A stretch of 64,000 bases of DNA from Burkholderiales bacterium RIFCSPHIGHO2_01_FULL_63_240. GTDB lineage: Bacteria; Pseudomonadota; Gammaproteobacteria; Burkholderiales; Burkholderiaceae_C. Shown here piece after piece: positions 12,050-19,506 of the stretch; within the stretch, counting starts at the first letter, position 1; every line of letters begins with the position of its first letter. The stretch is from NCBI GenBank assembly GCA_001770725.1, contig MERU01000013.1:89977-153976 (forward strand), read 5' to 3'. The notes beneath the pieces are model-generated. The model worked only from the letters and a program-made list of their open reading frames with translations, made no database searches and was not told the origin of the DNA. The position numbers and the translations under genes were made by a program.

Positions 12050-12316
12050 CTGCTTTCCGCGCGCGAGCGGCAGGTGCTGGCCCTGGTGCTGCTCGGCAGG
12101 ACCAGCAAGCAGGTCGCCAGGGCCCTGCACATCAGCGACCTCACGGTGCGCAAGCATCGGGAGAACCTGATGCGCAAGCTGGGTGTTCAGCGCACCCAGC
12201 AGCTGCTGGCGACTGCCCCGAGCGAATACGACAAAGGAGGTATTCACGATCAACAGGGGAAGCTTGAGCATCTCTCTGAACGCCCCACACGGGGCACCAA
12301 CAGGGAGAGAACATGA
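12050..12316 (+). pseudogene. Second LuxR HTH half, out of frame with the first
   Basis: Open frame coding LLSARERQVLALVLLG, then VARALHISDLTVRKHREN and LMRKLGVQ, a second full LuxR HTH. It has no convincing start of its own (GTG 12074 falls inside the domain). Its stop TGA overlaps the ATG of the secreted-protein gene at 12313 (ATGA), the usual sign of translational coupling, so this frame was the real end of the gene. It joins 11809-12048 if one C of the run at 12025-12029 is removed. The 30-residue tail after the HTH is low-complexity and overlaps a perfect AAAGGAGGT and a small hairpin at 12283-12296. Confidence 0.6.
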
Positions 12317-13074
12317 CCCACGCTTCCACGAAGCGATCGCCGCTTCGCGCCCTCCTGACCGCAGCCAGGCACTGGCTCGCCATTTCAGCCTTGGGCCTCG
12401 CCGCCTCGTCGGCACAGGCCGTGCCTTGTCCCGGCGACGTGCCCAACTCGGTGAACGAGTGCATCGAGTACGTCGTCTACCGGCTGCAGACCTGGCCCGG
12501 CTACCTCGAGGACGCAGCCGGCCGGCGATCGGACTCGCAGGCCGAGGCCAACGCCTTCGATGCCAAAGAGAGCGCGTCCATGCTCAAGGAGTTCAAGGGC
12601 AAACCAGGCGACCAGACTTTGGCCATTCGCTCCGTCGTGCGCGTGCTGAGCACGATCAACAGCGACTACTGCAATTGCAACTTTGAACTCAACGGTGCGG
12701 CCTGCCGGGGCGACAACGTGGACCGCAGCCAATGCGTGCGCACCTGTCGTTACGAGAGGCAACGGGGTCAGGCCGAGGTCTGCACCTGGGCGGCACGCGT
12801 CGTGCGCAACTCCGGCGGCCATTGGTACTCGTTCAGCGCCTCCACCGAGTTCGGGCCAGGCAAGCGCTGGGCTCGCAACTACCCCAGGGTCAACCCCCTC
12901 AACGCGGACTGGTCGCAGTCGCCGCCCATCATCAAGCGCGCGAAGTGCCTGAGCGACCTGCTCAACGCCCAGGAGAACCTGGACTTCGATGCCTTGTTCA
13001 CGGCCCAGGGTGGCCCCGGCACCTGCCCCAACGTCAGCCAGCAAGAGCTGCAAGCCGAAGCCACGCCTCGCTAG
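12313..13074 (+). CDS. Secreted cysteine-rich protein of unknown function
   Basis: 253 residues. A long but clear Sec signal peptide (positively charged N-region, then LAISALGLAASSAQA) is cleaved probably before VPCPGDVP. The mature protein has about eleven Cys, including YCNCNF, AACRGD, QCVRTCRY and GTCPN, suggesting disulphide bonds in the periplasm or outside. I recognise no family. The ATG overlaps the stop of the frameshifted LuxR gene, so it forms an operon with that regulator. The next gene (276 aa) starts 85 bp downstream. Confidence 0.75.
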   Translation: MTHASTKRSPLRALLTAARHWLAISALGLAASSAQAVPCPGDVPNSVNECIEYVVYRLQTWPGYLEDAAGRRSDSQAEANAFDAKESASMLKEFKGKPGDQTLAIRSVVRVLSTINSDYCNCNFELNGAACRGDNVDRSQCVRTCRYERQRGQAEVCTWAARVVRNSGGHWYSFSASTEFGPGKRWARNYPRVNPLNADWSQSPPIIKRAKCLSDLLNAQENLDFDALFTAQGGPGTCPNVSQQELQAEATPR

Positions 13075-13159
13075 GCCGGCCCGTCATCGCATTGCTCGCG
13101 TTCGCGAGCCCAACCGCCGCGCCCTGCGTCAGGGCCGTCAAAACCCAAGGAGAAGCATC

Positions 13160-13990
13160 ATGGGAGTTTCAACCGCCGTCGACAAACAGATCGCCGCCGA
13201 CAAGAAGCTGGGCGAGAACATCGCCAACCAGCAAAGCCTCATGGACACGTCCATGCAGCCCTTCGTGGAGAAGTTCGACCCCTTCGTTCTCAAGTTCTAC
13301 CAGGACAACAAATGGACCGGGTTCAAGGGCATCGGCAAGGGCTTTCGCCACGACGTCCAGTCGCAGACCACGTTCAGCCTTGAGCAGATCACCGACCTGA
13401 TCCGGGAAACGGCCAAGGACCTGCTGGCAGGCAACATCGGCGGGTTCATCAACGCGCCCACCGAAGACGTGCAGGCCGCGGGCAAGGCGGCGAAATCCGT
13501 CTCGCTGGACGGGCCCGAGTTCATCGTCTCGGCGGTGGTGGCCACCATCAGCTCCGTGCTGGGGCTGTTCACCTTCCATTCGGAGGGGCAGGTCTCGCAG
13601 GGCATGGAAAGCCATCGCATCGCACCGGGCATCACGCTGCACGCCTATGGCTACAGCGCGACGACTTCGGCGTCCGGCGTCACCGAGCATGCTTCGCTGC
13701 TGTTGAGCGGCATCGGGTACCAGCTGATCTGGTGCGTGGAGCAGCAGAAGATGGAGCAGGACATGACGTTCATGGCCTTCATCAGCAAGCAGCTGACCAA
13801 GCTGGAGGCCGCGCTGGACACCATGCGCGACAAGCTCGACGCGATGGAAGAGGACCCGGACACCGACGACGACAAGATCGAGCACTACAAGCGCCGGCTC
13901 ACGGACCTGGAGACCACCATCGACAACTTCCGGGCCAAGGCAAACGCGCTGGTCAAGGAGTTCAGCGGCGGCAAGGTGCTGGCGGCCTGA
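13160..13990 (+). CDS. Hypothetical coiled-coil protein
   Basis: 276 residues with no signal peptide. The start is set by AAGGAGAAG 5-6 nt before the ATG. It has charged helices at the N-terminus and a hydrophobic stretch FIVSAVVATISSVLGLF (about residues 127-143). A Gly/Ser/Thr-rich middle (HAYGYSATTSASGVTEHASL) follows. A long C-terminal coiled coil spans roughly residues 205-268 (KLEAALDTMRDKLDAMEE ... LTDLETTIDNFRAKANAL). I do not recognise the family. It is the last gene of the LuxR / secreted-protein cluster and is followed by a very strong hairpin. The amphipathic and hydrophobic layout could suit a membrane-active or scaffold protein, but that is only an inference. Confidence 0.75.
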   Translation: MGVSTAVDKQIAADKKLGENIANQQSLMDTSMQPFVEKFDPFVLKFYQDNKWTGFKGIGKGFRHDVQSQTTFSLEQITDLIRETAKDLLAGNIGGFINAPTEDVQAAGKAAKSVSLDGPEFIVSAVVATISSVLGLFTFHSEGQVSQGMESHRIAPGITLHAYGYSATTSASGVTEHASLLLSGIGYQLIWCVEQQKMEQDMTFMAFISKQLTKLEAALDTMRDKLDAMEEDPDTDDDKIEHYKRRLTDLETTIDNFRAKANALVKEFSGGKVLAA

Positions 13991-14000
13991 CGACCGACTG

Positions 14001-14080
14001 CGGCCCCGCCCGCCCCGCCTTTGCCGCTTTTTGCCTGAGTGGTGGCGTGCGAAGGCGGGGCTGTGGGGCGGGCGGGGCCG
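14001..14080. terminator. Long GC hairpin after the coiled-coil gene
   Basis: Two perfect 16-nt arms (CGGCCCCGCCCGCCCC at 14001-14016 and its complement at 14065-14080) surround a 48-nt loop that is itself partly self-complementary (GCCTT/AAGGC). It starts 10 bp after the stop codon, as expected of a terminator, although without a downstream T-run. The loop contains the dispersed repeat shared with 10994-11032. Confidence 0.6.
14017..14054. repeat. Dispersed extragenic repeat, copy 2
   Basis: GCCTTTGCCGC ... TGGTGGCGTGCGAAG, matching the copy at 10994-11032. Here it forms the loop of the 80-bp hairpin. Confidence 0.5.
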
Positions 14081-14099
14081 ATTGCCGAGCTGTTGGGGC

Positions 14100-14267
14100 G
14101 GTGCGCCAAGCAAATCGGGTGGCGCGTGGGGCTTTTTGGGTGGCGCGCGGGGTGTTTGGCTCGGTGAGCGGAGCTGTTTGCTCGGCGAGCGGGGCTTTTG
14201 GCTCGGCGCGCGAGGCTGGGAGCTCGGTGAACGCACCTCAGTGGGGCGTGAGCGGGTGCTGGAGCTC
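14100..14267. repeat. Degenerate 21-bp tandem repeat (about 8 units)
   Basis: Successive 21-mers align end to end, for example CGGTGAGCGGAGCTGTTTGCT followed by a near copy starting CGGCGAGCGGGGCTTTTGGCT, then CGGCGCGCGAGG... and CGGTGAACG.... The unit length is a multiple of three and every frame stays open, so short ORFs across it encode 7-residue repeats on either strand. No ribosome site supports translation. This fills most of the 361-bp gap between the coiled-coil gene and the membrane-protein gene. Confidence 0.65.
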
Positions 14268-14351
14268 GGCGTTTGTCTGAAATTACTCGGATCGTGTCCG
14301 GAAAAGACTGGTGCGCCGAGCTTTTGGGGCTCAGGGCGGCCCAGCAGCACG

Positions 14352-15158
14352 TCACCTCGCTGATTTGTTCTCGCTCGCGTGTTTGAAGACCTGCCCGATG
14401 GAGGTGGCCTCCGGGGCATACCAGGACATGGCCAAGCCCGACAAGGCGACAAAAGCTGCGGTCAAGGCGAATGGGGCGAGGGTGGAGCGCAGGACGCTGG
14501 TGAGCCAATAGCGCCGCTCTTCGGACTTCAAATGCCTGAAGAGCGCGTAGGCAAGCACGCCGTCCACCAGCACCTCGGCAAACAGGACGGGCGCGATGTA
14601 GACGATGTAAAACGAGGCGAAGGCCAGCCCGACGGCCAGGGCGACGGCGATGGCGATGACCGCCAACGGGATGGCAAATTCCTCCGCCTCACCGATGCTG
14701 CCGGCGGCCTCTGCGAGGGCGTCACCCGCGCTTTCACGCGAGGCGGTTGATCCGACCGAAGAAGCGTCAAACGACCCCGTCGCGCCACCGCCTCCGAAGT
14801 CACCCCCGCCACCGCTTGCGCAGTCAGCGGGTGGTGTGCAAGGCGAGTCCGAGGGCCCGAGGCCCGTCAGGTCAGGCAGGTCCTGGTAGTCCTGGGCGTT
14901 CGTGCGCAGCCACAGCCAAATCAGCAAGAGGAAGAACAGGTACGCGCAGGCCAGCGCCAGCGGGTAGCGAACGGCCATGGCGTCCACGCCAAGGCTCAGC
15001 ATGCAGTAAGAGGCCAGCAGGCCAAACACCCCGGTCAACGTGACCAGGAACAGCATCTGAAGCCGGGGGAAGCCATGGCGTCGAAGGCGGGACTCGACCC
15101 GCGCCAGGGCCTGCGCGCGCGTTGGATGAGCGCGGGCGACCTCAGCTGTTGCGCGCAT
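14352..15158 (-). CDS. Hypothetical multi-pass membrane protein with Gly-rich linker
   Basis: 268 residues. Two N-terminal membrane helices (LQMLFLVTLTGVFGLLASY and YPLALACAYLFFLLLIWLWL) are followed by a cytoplasmic or lumenal linker rich in Gly/Ser (SGGGGDFGGGGATGSF). A C-terminal pair or trio of helices comes next (LAVIAIAVALAVGLAFASFY ... FALTAAFVALSGLAMSW). I recognise no family. I placed the start at the ATG giving MRATAEVA, which overlaps the end of the GFA-family gene by 17 bp, so the two are likely coupled. Upstream extension of the frame only runs through the GFA gene antisense phase. Confidence 0.7.
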   Translation of the reverse strand: MRATAEVARAHPTRAQALARVESRLRRHGFPRLQMLFLVTLTGVFGLLASYCMLSLGVDAMAVRYPLALACAYLFFLLLIWLWLRTNAQDYQDLPDLTGLGPSDSPCTPPADCASGGGGDFGGGGATGSFDASSVGSTASRESAGDALAEAAGSIGEAEEFAIPLAVIAIAVALAVGLAFASFYIVYIAPVLFAEVLVDGVLAYALFRHLKSEERRYWLTSVLRSTLAPFALTAAFVALSGLAMSWYAPEATSIGQVFKHASENKSAR

Positions 15159-15555
15159 TGCCTTGCGCCTGTTCAAGCTGAGAGATGTCCTGAACCCAAG
15201 GCATGGCCGAACTGCACCACTTCTGCCAGGTGGGCGGCAGCTGCGCGCGTTCATCCAGAACGCCGACACGAAGCCCAATGGCCGATGGGTTGTCGACGCC
15301 ATGGGTGAAGAGCGGAGAGCCACATTCCGGGCAAAACGCCTGTGCCCTGCGCGAGCCGCTCTCAGCGACCTTCACATAGATTTTCGGCTCGCCAGATTCG
15401 ATTTGAAACGTGCCGGCGATGGCTGGCGTCGAAAGGCGGAAGGCCGTGCCCGTCAGCTTCTGGCAATCATGGCAATGACACACGCTGGTCAGCTTCGGGT
15501 CAACTTCGGCGCTGAACTTGATGAGGCCGCAATGGCAACTGCCGTGGACTTTCAT
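15142..15555 (-). CDS. GFA-family (glutathione-dependent formaldehyde-activating-like) zinc protein
   Basis: 137 residues with the Mss4-like zinc fold of GFA/CENP-V proteins: first Cys cluster GSCHCGLIKF, second CHCHDCQKLTG and third FCPECGSPLF. All Cys ligands are present. Family members are often labelled glutathione-dependent formaldehyde-activating enzymes, but most have unproven activity. The ATG is preceded by AGGAGGACACGA, an excellent ribosome site, which favours this start over one 36 bp upstream. It is probably co-transcribed with the downstream membrane protein (17-bp overlap). Confidence 0.88.
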   Translation of the reverse strand: MKVHGSCHCGLIKFSAEVDPKLTSVCHCHDCQKLTGTAFRLSTPAIAGTFQIESGEPKIYVKVAESGSRRAQAFCPECGSPLFTHGVDNPSAIGLRVGVLDERAQLPPTWQKWCSSAMPWVQDISQLEQAQGNARNS

Positions 15556-15629
15556 TCGTGTCCTCCTGATGGTGAGGGAATCATGCCCCACCTTGGAGTG
15601 CTCAGGGCTTCATTGCGGGCGGTGGAGGC

Positions 15630-15848
15630 TCAGAGCGAGCGCCCGAGCTGCTTTTCGACCTGCTTGCGCTCCCACTCGGCGCCGAAGAAGGGGATGAACT
15701 TGCAGACCGACGCCAGCGATTTGAGGGGCTCGGCGCTGGCGGGTTGCCCGTTTTCGATGCGCTAGATGGTGCGGGAGCTGAGCCCGCTCAGTTCAGCGAG
15801 TTGCTGCTGTGACCAACCCCGTTGCAGGCGCAGTTTCTGAATGTTCAT
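15630..15848 (-). pseudogene. XRE-family HTH regulator interrupted by an amber codon
   Basis: From the ATG at 15848 the frame reads MNIQKLRLQRGWSQQQLAEL, continues through SGLSSRTI, then hits TAG at 15764-15762. It resumes in the same frame with RIENGQPASAEPLKSLA to a TGA at 15630 (72 residues plus stop). The Cro/C1-type HTH is otherwise perfect, and the family normally has Gln (CAG) exactly where TAG stands, so a single C-to-T change explains it. It lies just upstream of the GFA gene and was probably its regulator. It may be a recent loss of function or a read-through product. Confidence 0.75.
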
Positions 15849-16197
15849 GGGAATGAGTCCTTGTCATCACGGGGGTGAGGTTGGGGCAAAGGGGCAGGAC
15901 GCGCCACGACATGAGCACGACAGTAAGGTGACACCAAGACTACAGGAGGCACGTAACGTGTTGATCAAGGGATCGCCACGCTTATCCGCGCAAACGCACT
16001 CCGTATTGCGACGAACAGTCTTGCAGTGAAATGTACCCACCTGGGCTCAGTTGAGTAACGGCACCCCCAGAGATTCCACAGCCTTGACGCGAGCGCGAGT
16101 ACGGTGGCTCCTTTTTCACGTGCCTAGAGCGCTTGTCTACGAGACAAAACTCTCTACCGATGTATAAAAATTGCGACGGGTGCAATATTATTATTCA
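15849..16197. other. Gene-free stretch at the left edge of the AT-rich insert
   Basis: About 350 bp. Base composition changes here from GC-rich to AT-rich, near 16000-16150. A 67-codon minus-strand ORF (15982-16185) has no ribosome site or recognisable similarity and is not called. I see no tRNA, direct repeat or integrase here. Confidence 0.5.
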
Positions 16198-17115
16198 TCA
16201 AGAATTACGCATTTTGTCTACGTGCAGAGCCAAGAATGATTTTAGGTGTCCAGCTTTGCTTTCCCGCCGGAAAACTGTCATCACAATCAGAGCGCCAGGC
16301 TGATCACCTCGCCCGTTTGCATTTAGGTGAAGGCTTGTTGTAATGGACTGGACAGCTGCGCCGGATCGACCTTTTGGATCGAGCTCGAAATTCACAGGTC
16401 GCCCAATTTGCGGCACATAAACCCTACCCTTGTATGTATTACTGTTGTAACTACTAACTCTTCCAATAATGCGCTCCACGTCAATTGATTGCCTTGTTTC
16501 AGACATGAATTCATAAGTATGCATGCTTAGCTTGCTACTTAATGGAATAGGCTGCGTGTCTAATATCATTGCCACGCTGGCCGTTTTTGCCGTTCCCATT
16601 GCAGTTATGGGGCGATGCATCTCCCGAATAGCAGTGGAGCACTTCTCAATCAATGAGTCAGCCTGGCTTTCGGTGACTGGCTTGATTTTGAGTTTATTGC
16701 GCTGGGCCTCTTCATAAATCTGCCCCAACGTCCTGTTGTAATCGACGTGCACACCTAGACTTTCAGATATCACATAGTCATAAAGCGAGTAAACCATATG
16801 ACCGATTGGAGAGTCTTTGGGAGCCGTTCCAAGTTGATATATTCCAGTCAAGCCAACCACAATATAAGCAGGGATTTTCCAGCTCCCTGCTTCAGGAGGG
16901 GCAACAAATATACGCGCACCTTTGAGCGCTGGGGCTTGGGTGATAACTTCGCCATTGAGCACAAGGTGAGTGGTTAAAGCGAGCGATCTTTGAAAGCCAA
17001 GCAACGCTTGCGCAACATCGTAGAAATCAATGAAGGCATCGTCGGAGTTTGCCCCCCTGAAGGATAAGGTAACTGGTATCTCTGTGATCATTGCGTTTCC
17101 ATCCCTAAATTCCAT
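16198..17115 (-). CDS. Unrecognised 305-aa protein in AT-rich insert
   Basis: 305 residues with no signal peptide. Its codon use and AT content are unlike the flanking genes, a sign of transfer. The N-terminal third has a regular pattern (SFRGANSDDAFIDFYDVAQA, GFQRSLALTTHLVLNGE, APALKGARIFVAPPEAGSW) that I associate with uncharacterised families near mobile genes, though I cannot name one reliably. One hydrophobic stretch (IPAYIVVGLTGIYQL) could be a membrane segment. The start is ATG 17115 (GAGAG 5 nt upstream); ATG 17091 is an alternative. It lies 149 bp downstream of the HEPN-motif gene on the same strand, with an attC-like inverted repeat between, so it is likely a functional partner. Confidence 0.7.
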   Translation of the reverse strand: MEFRDGNAMITEIPVTLSFRGANSDDAFIDFYDVAQALLGFQRSLALTTHLVLNGEVITQAPALKGARIFVAPPEAGSWKIPAYIVVGLTGIYQLGTAPKDSPIGHMVYSLYDYVISESLGVHVDYNRTLGQIYEEAQRNKLKIKPVTESQADSLIEKCSTAIREMHRPITAMGTAKTASVAMILDTQPIPLSSKLSMHTYEFMSETRQSIDVERIIGRVSSYNSNTYKGRVYVPQIGRPVNFELDPKGRSGAAVQSITTSLHLNANGRGDQPGALIVMTVFRRESKAGHLKSFLALHVDKMRNS

Positions 17116-17150
17116 TACGGCTCTCGTAGAGCAAAGCGTTTATCGCCCAC

Positions 17151-17248
17151 GTTAACCGACGCACAAGCGCAAGGGCACCCAAATTGGCAATGAAAGTGGC
17201 GAGGCCGCGGCCTGCGTCTTTCGTGCCTGCGTGAACGAGTCGTTAGAA
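17151..17248. repeat. attC-like imperfect inverted repeat between the two AT-rich genes
   Basis: Ends GTTAACCGAC and GAGTCGTTAG pair imperfectly (TAAC/GTTA then GAC/GTC, with mismatched and bulged positions inside) over about 98 bp. The outer arm resembles the TGAACGAATTGTTAG end of aadA-type attC sites. The core bases do not all fit GTTRRRY. The size and layout match integron recombination sites, but the match is weak. Confidence 0.3.
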
Positions 17249-17264
17249 ACCTGTCCGTGACCGG

Positions 17265-19139
17265 CTATGAAATGAGCGGCTCATAAGTAAATGCGGGCGT
17301 GAGCGCCAAATGCGCTCCAAAAACAACATCCCAAACATCTGCGTCCGTAAGTGGCGCGTCACTGCGGACAGTATCGGATGTTAACGCGTGTAGCCGATAC
17401 TTCTCCCAAGTGGCTAAATATTGAAGTATTCCGTCAATGTTCTTCTGTTCGGGCGTCTGTGCCGAGACCTTCTGAATGCACTTGATAAGTGTATCCAAAT
17501 AAAAATGCAAGTTTTCGACGAGTGTTGGCAAGTAAGGGAGCGCACTCGCGCTGTGCATGATCGAGTTTCTTGTATGATAGATTCGCGACAAGTGCCATTT
17601 GACTTTCTGTCTATGGTGTTTTAGCGTCTTCTGCGTTTCGGTGCGGTTTTTGAATATTTCGGATATATGCCAAATCCTATTCATCAAAAGCGGATGCTTG
17701 ACTAAGTGGGACGCAAACTCATCCTGCGCCTTTTTGTGATCTGGACATAACACGAGCCTTGTAAATTTGCAAAAATTGGATGCGTCACCGGGAATTCCGG
17801 AAATCACATCCTTGCACATAGGAAAGTTTCGAGTTACATCGCAGTAGGCTGAGGTGAGGATTTTTTGCGGATAAGTTAGAGTAAGGGCCGGGAGCAAGCA
17901 CTCCGAAAAGTACTCCAGCCGCTGGCTTTCCCTACCCGGCCTGGAGACAAGCGCCTCAAATCCAGCCCATAAGTCAATAAGCTGATTCTCAGCGGAATTG
18001 GATTTGAGTGCAGACTGATGCAAACGCAAGGTTCGCCTAATTTTGTTGGCGGAATTGCTCTTAAGGGCTGTACCATGTGTGATAGCGCCCATTTCAAGCA
18101 TTTCGTCCTCCGTCGCGCTTGTATGACTCACCCAGCAGTGCATAGGGTCCAAGGCTTCATGGAGGCGAAAAATTTTGCCGCTATTTTTATCTCGAACCAA
18201 GGAAAGTTTGGAGCTCTGCAAACCCTCTTGATGAGCGTAAAACTTCACAAGACCAACGAACTCATTAATGATAGAACACGATATTTTCTGCGCCTGAGCT
18301 GGGCTCAGTTGCTTCTTGGTCGTTAGCTGCAAATAATATTCATCTTGCCGGATCGAATCCAAGAATTTCCTTTGGTCGGCCGAAACCCCCTCCCAGCCGG
18401 GGGGTTCTTTTGTTATTGTGATGTTGAATCTCGCAAGCAGCTGAGGGTATTTTGAAAAGCTCTCTGATCCTATGAACAAGCAATCGTAATCCGACGGCTC
18501 ACCCAGAAAATGAAGGAAAAACTTCTCCAAGAGTTGCTCGACCTCAAAAAAACCTCTCTTTTTTAGCTTGGTAATTAGTGTATTTTGTGTTACGTAATAA
18601 GTATGACGCCTAGGGAAACCGAGGGTCTCAGCCTGAACTATAAATGATGCTACGAGGCTTGCTAAATTCTTCTTTTCTTTTGGAGACTCAAGTATGATTT
18701 TCTTTATTTTGACTATTATTGATTCAAAATAATTCCCGATCGCAATTCTTAAGCCTGACGCCCCTCTGGCGATCCTGTCTGCTTCAGCGAGGTTTTCAGT
18801 AATACTGCCAATGTAAAACGTTGCTAACTTCTTCTGTCGGCTTGACAACGCCGCGTCTTTGCCTACGCTGGCCGAGAGCTCCTCAATGAATGGTCGAAGA
18901 GCATCTTTTGAAATCCCGGCAGTATGATTTGCCTGCGCAATATTCTGTAGCTCTAAGGTTCTCGAAAACGTGTTAAGTGCTGGCGCTTTGAAGCTGTCAT
19001 CCGTTAAGTCATATAGTTGCTCATCAAGCGAAAGCGCAAAAAATATTAGCGCATCGTGATGCGGTGTATTCGATTCAGCTTTTATGAGGTTTTTGCGCAT
19101 AAATTGAGTCGCTTTGGCGAATGTTATTTTCAACTTCAA
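17265..19139 (-). CDS. Unrecognised 624-aa protein with HEPN-type RN-x3-H motif
   Basis: 624 residues with no signal peptide, AT-rich and atypical in codon use. The start is TTG at 19139, chosen because AAGGAAGAG lies 8 nt upstream. The C-terminal third (about residues 380-570) reads like an Apea-like HEPN domain: a helix QLIDLWAGFEALVS, then far downstream SRIYHTRNSIMHSASA, in which Arg524-Asn525-x3-His529 is the classic HEPN RNase motif, then a closing helix LVENLHFYLDTLIKCI. HEPN RNases are common effectors in toxin-antitoxin and abortive phage-defence systems. The N-terminal two-thirds is all-helical and not recognised; it could be the sensor. It is followed by the 305-aa gene. Assigning it as an RNase is an inference from motif and context. 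Confidence 0.75.
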   Translation of the reverse strand: MKLKITFAKATQFMRKNLIKAESNTPHHDALIFFALSLDEQLYDLTDDSFKAPALNTFSRTLELQNIAQANHTAGISKDALRPFIEELSASVGKDAALSSRQKKLATFYIGSITENLAEADRIARGASGLRIAIGNYFESIIVKIKKIILESPKEKKNLASLVASFIVQAETLGFPRRHTYYVTQNTLITKLKKRGFFEVEQLLEKFFLHFLGEPSDYDCLFIGSESFSKYPQLLARFNITITKEPPGWEGVSADQRKFLDSIRQDEYYLQLTTKKQLSPAQAQKISCSIINEFVGLVKFYAHQEGLQSSKLSLVRDKNSGKIFRLHEALDPMHCWVSHTSATEDEMLEMGAITHGTALKSNSANKIRRTLRLHQSALKSNSAENQLIDLWAGFEALVSRPGRESQRLEYFSECLLPALTLTYPQKILTSAYCDVTRNFPMCKDVISGIPGDASNFCKFTRLVLCPDHKKAQDEFASHLVKHPLLMNRIWHISEIFKNRTETQKTLKHHRQKVKWHLSRIYHTRNSIMHSASALPYLPTLVENLHFYLDTLIKCIQKVSAQTPEQKNIDGILQYLATWEKYRLHALTSDTVRSDAPLTDADVWDVVFGAHLALTPAFTYEPLIS

Positions 19140-19506
19140 TAAACTAACTCTTCCTTAGTGGAAGCGTTGGCCTAACGCGCCGCACTGCCCACCGCGATCG
19201 GTCTGCAAGTACATCTTTTGCATCAACGGCCCTTAATTAGCGCTATATCGTTCAGGAAGCCTAATCCAACCCGTTACAAATGTGTAGGCCCCCAGCGCCA
19301 CATTTTCCCCGCAAGCCCACGGCGGGGCTTAAATGGCGAAACCGGCTCGGCTTTGGCGTCTCGCGGGTGTCGAGGCGCAACGCGGCAAGATGGGCGCGCG
19401 AAGCGTCCTCGCGTCTGCAGCTGGCTTGAGTTGTTTGAACCCAGCGCCCGCATTGCGCGGAGTGAGTTCATAGGCCCCACCTTGCCGCGCGAGTACCGGA
19501 CGCAGT
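19140..19506. other. Gap right of the AT-rich insert, with an attC-like core
   Basis: Composition returns to GC-rich from about 19280. On the minus strand, GCGTTAGGC (19178-19170) fits the integron core GTTRRRY exactly and lies about 30 bp before the TTG start of the HEPN gene. A loosely complementary end, CGTTCAGG, lies at 19249-19256. A hairpin AAGCCC/GGGCTT sits near 19312-19330. A 151-codon plus-strand ORF (19218-19673) runs into the response-regulator gene and is rejected. Confidence 0.4.

Noticed and set aside
12233..12241. Perfect AAAGGAGGT Shine-Dalgarno
   Set aside because: No ATG, GTG or TTG follows at a usable distance; the next real start (12313) has its own GGGAGAG site.
14100..14267. 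Possible CRISPR array
   Set aside because: The repeats are directly adjacent with no unique spacers and no cas gene is near, so it is a minisatellite.
15982..16185. 67-codon minus-strand ORF left of the AT-rich insert
   Set aside because: No ribosome site, no domain, and it lies in a transition of base composition; not supported.
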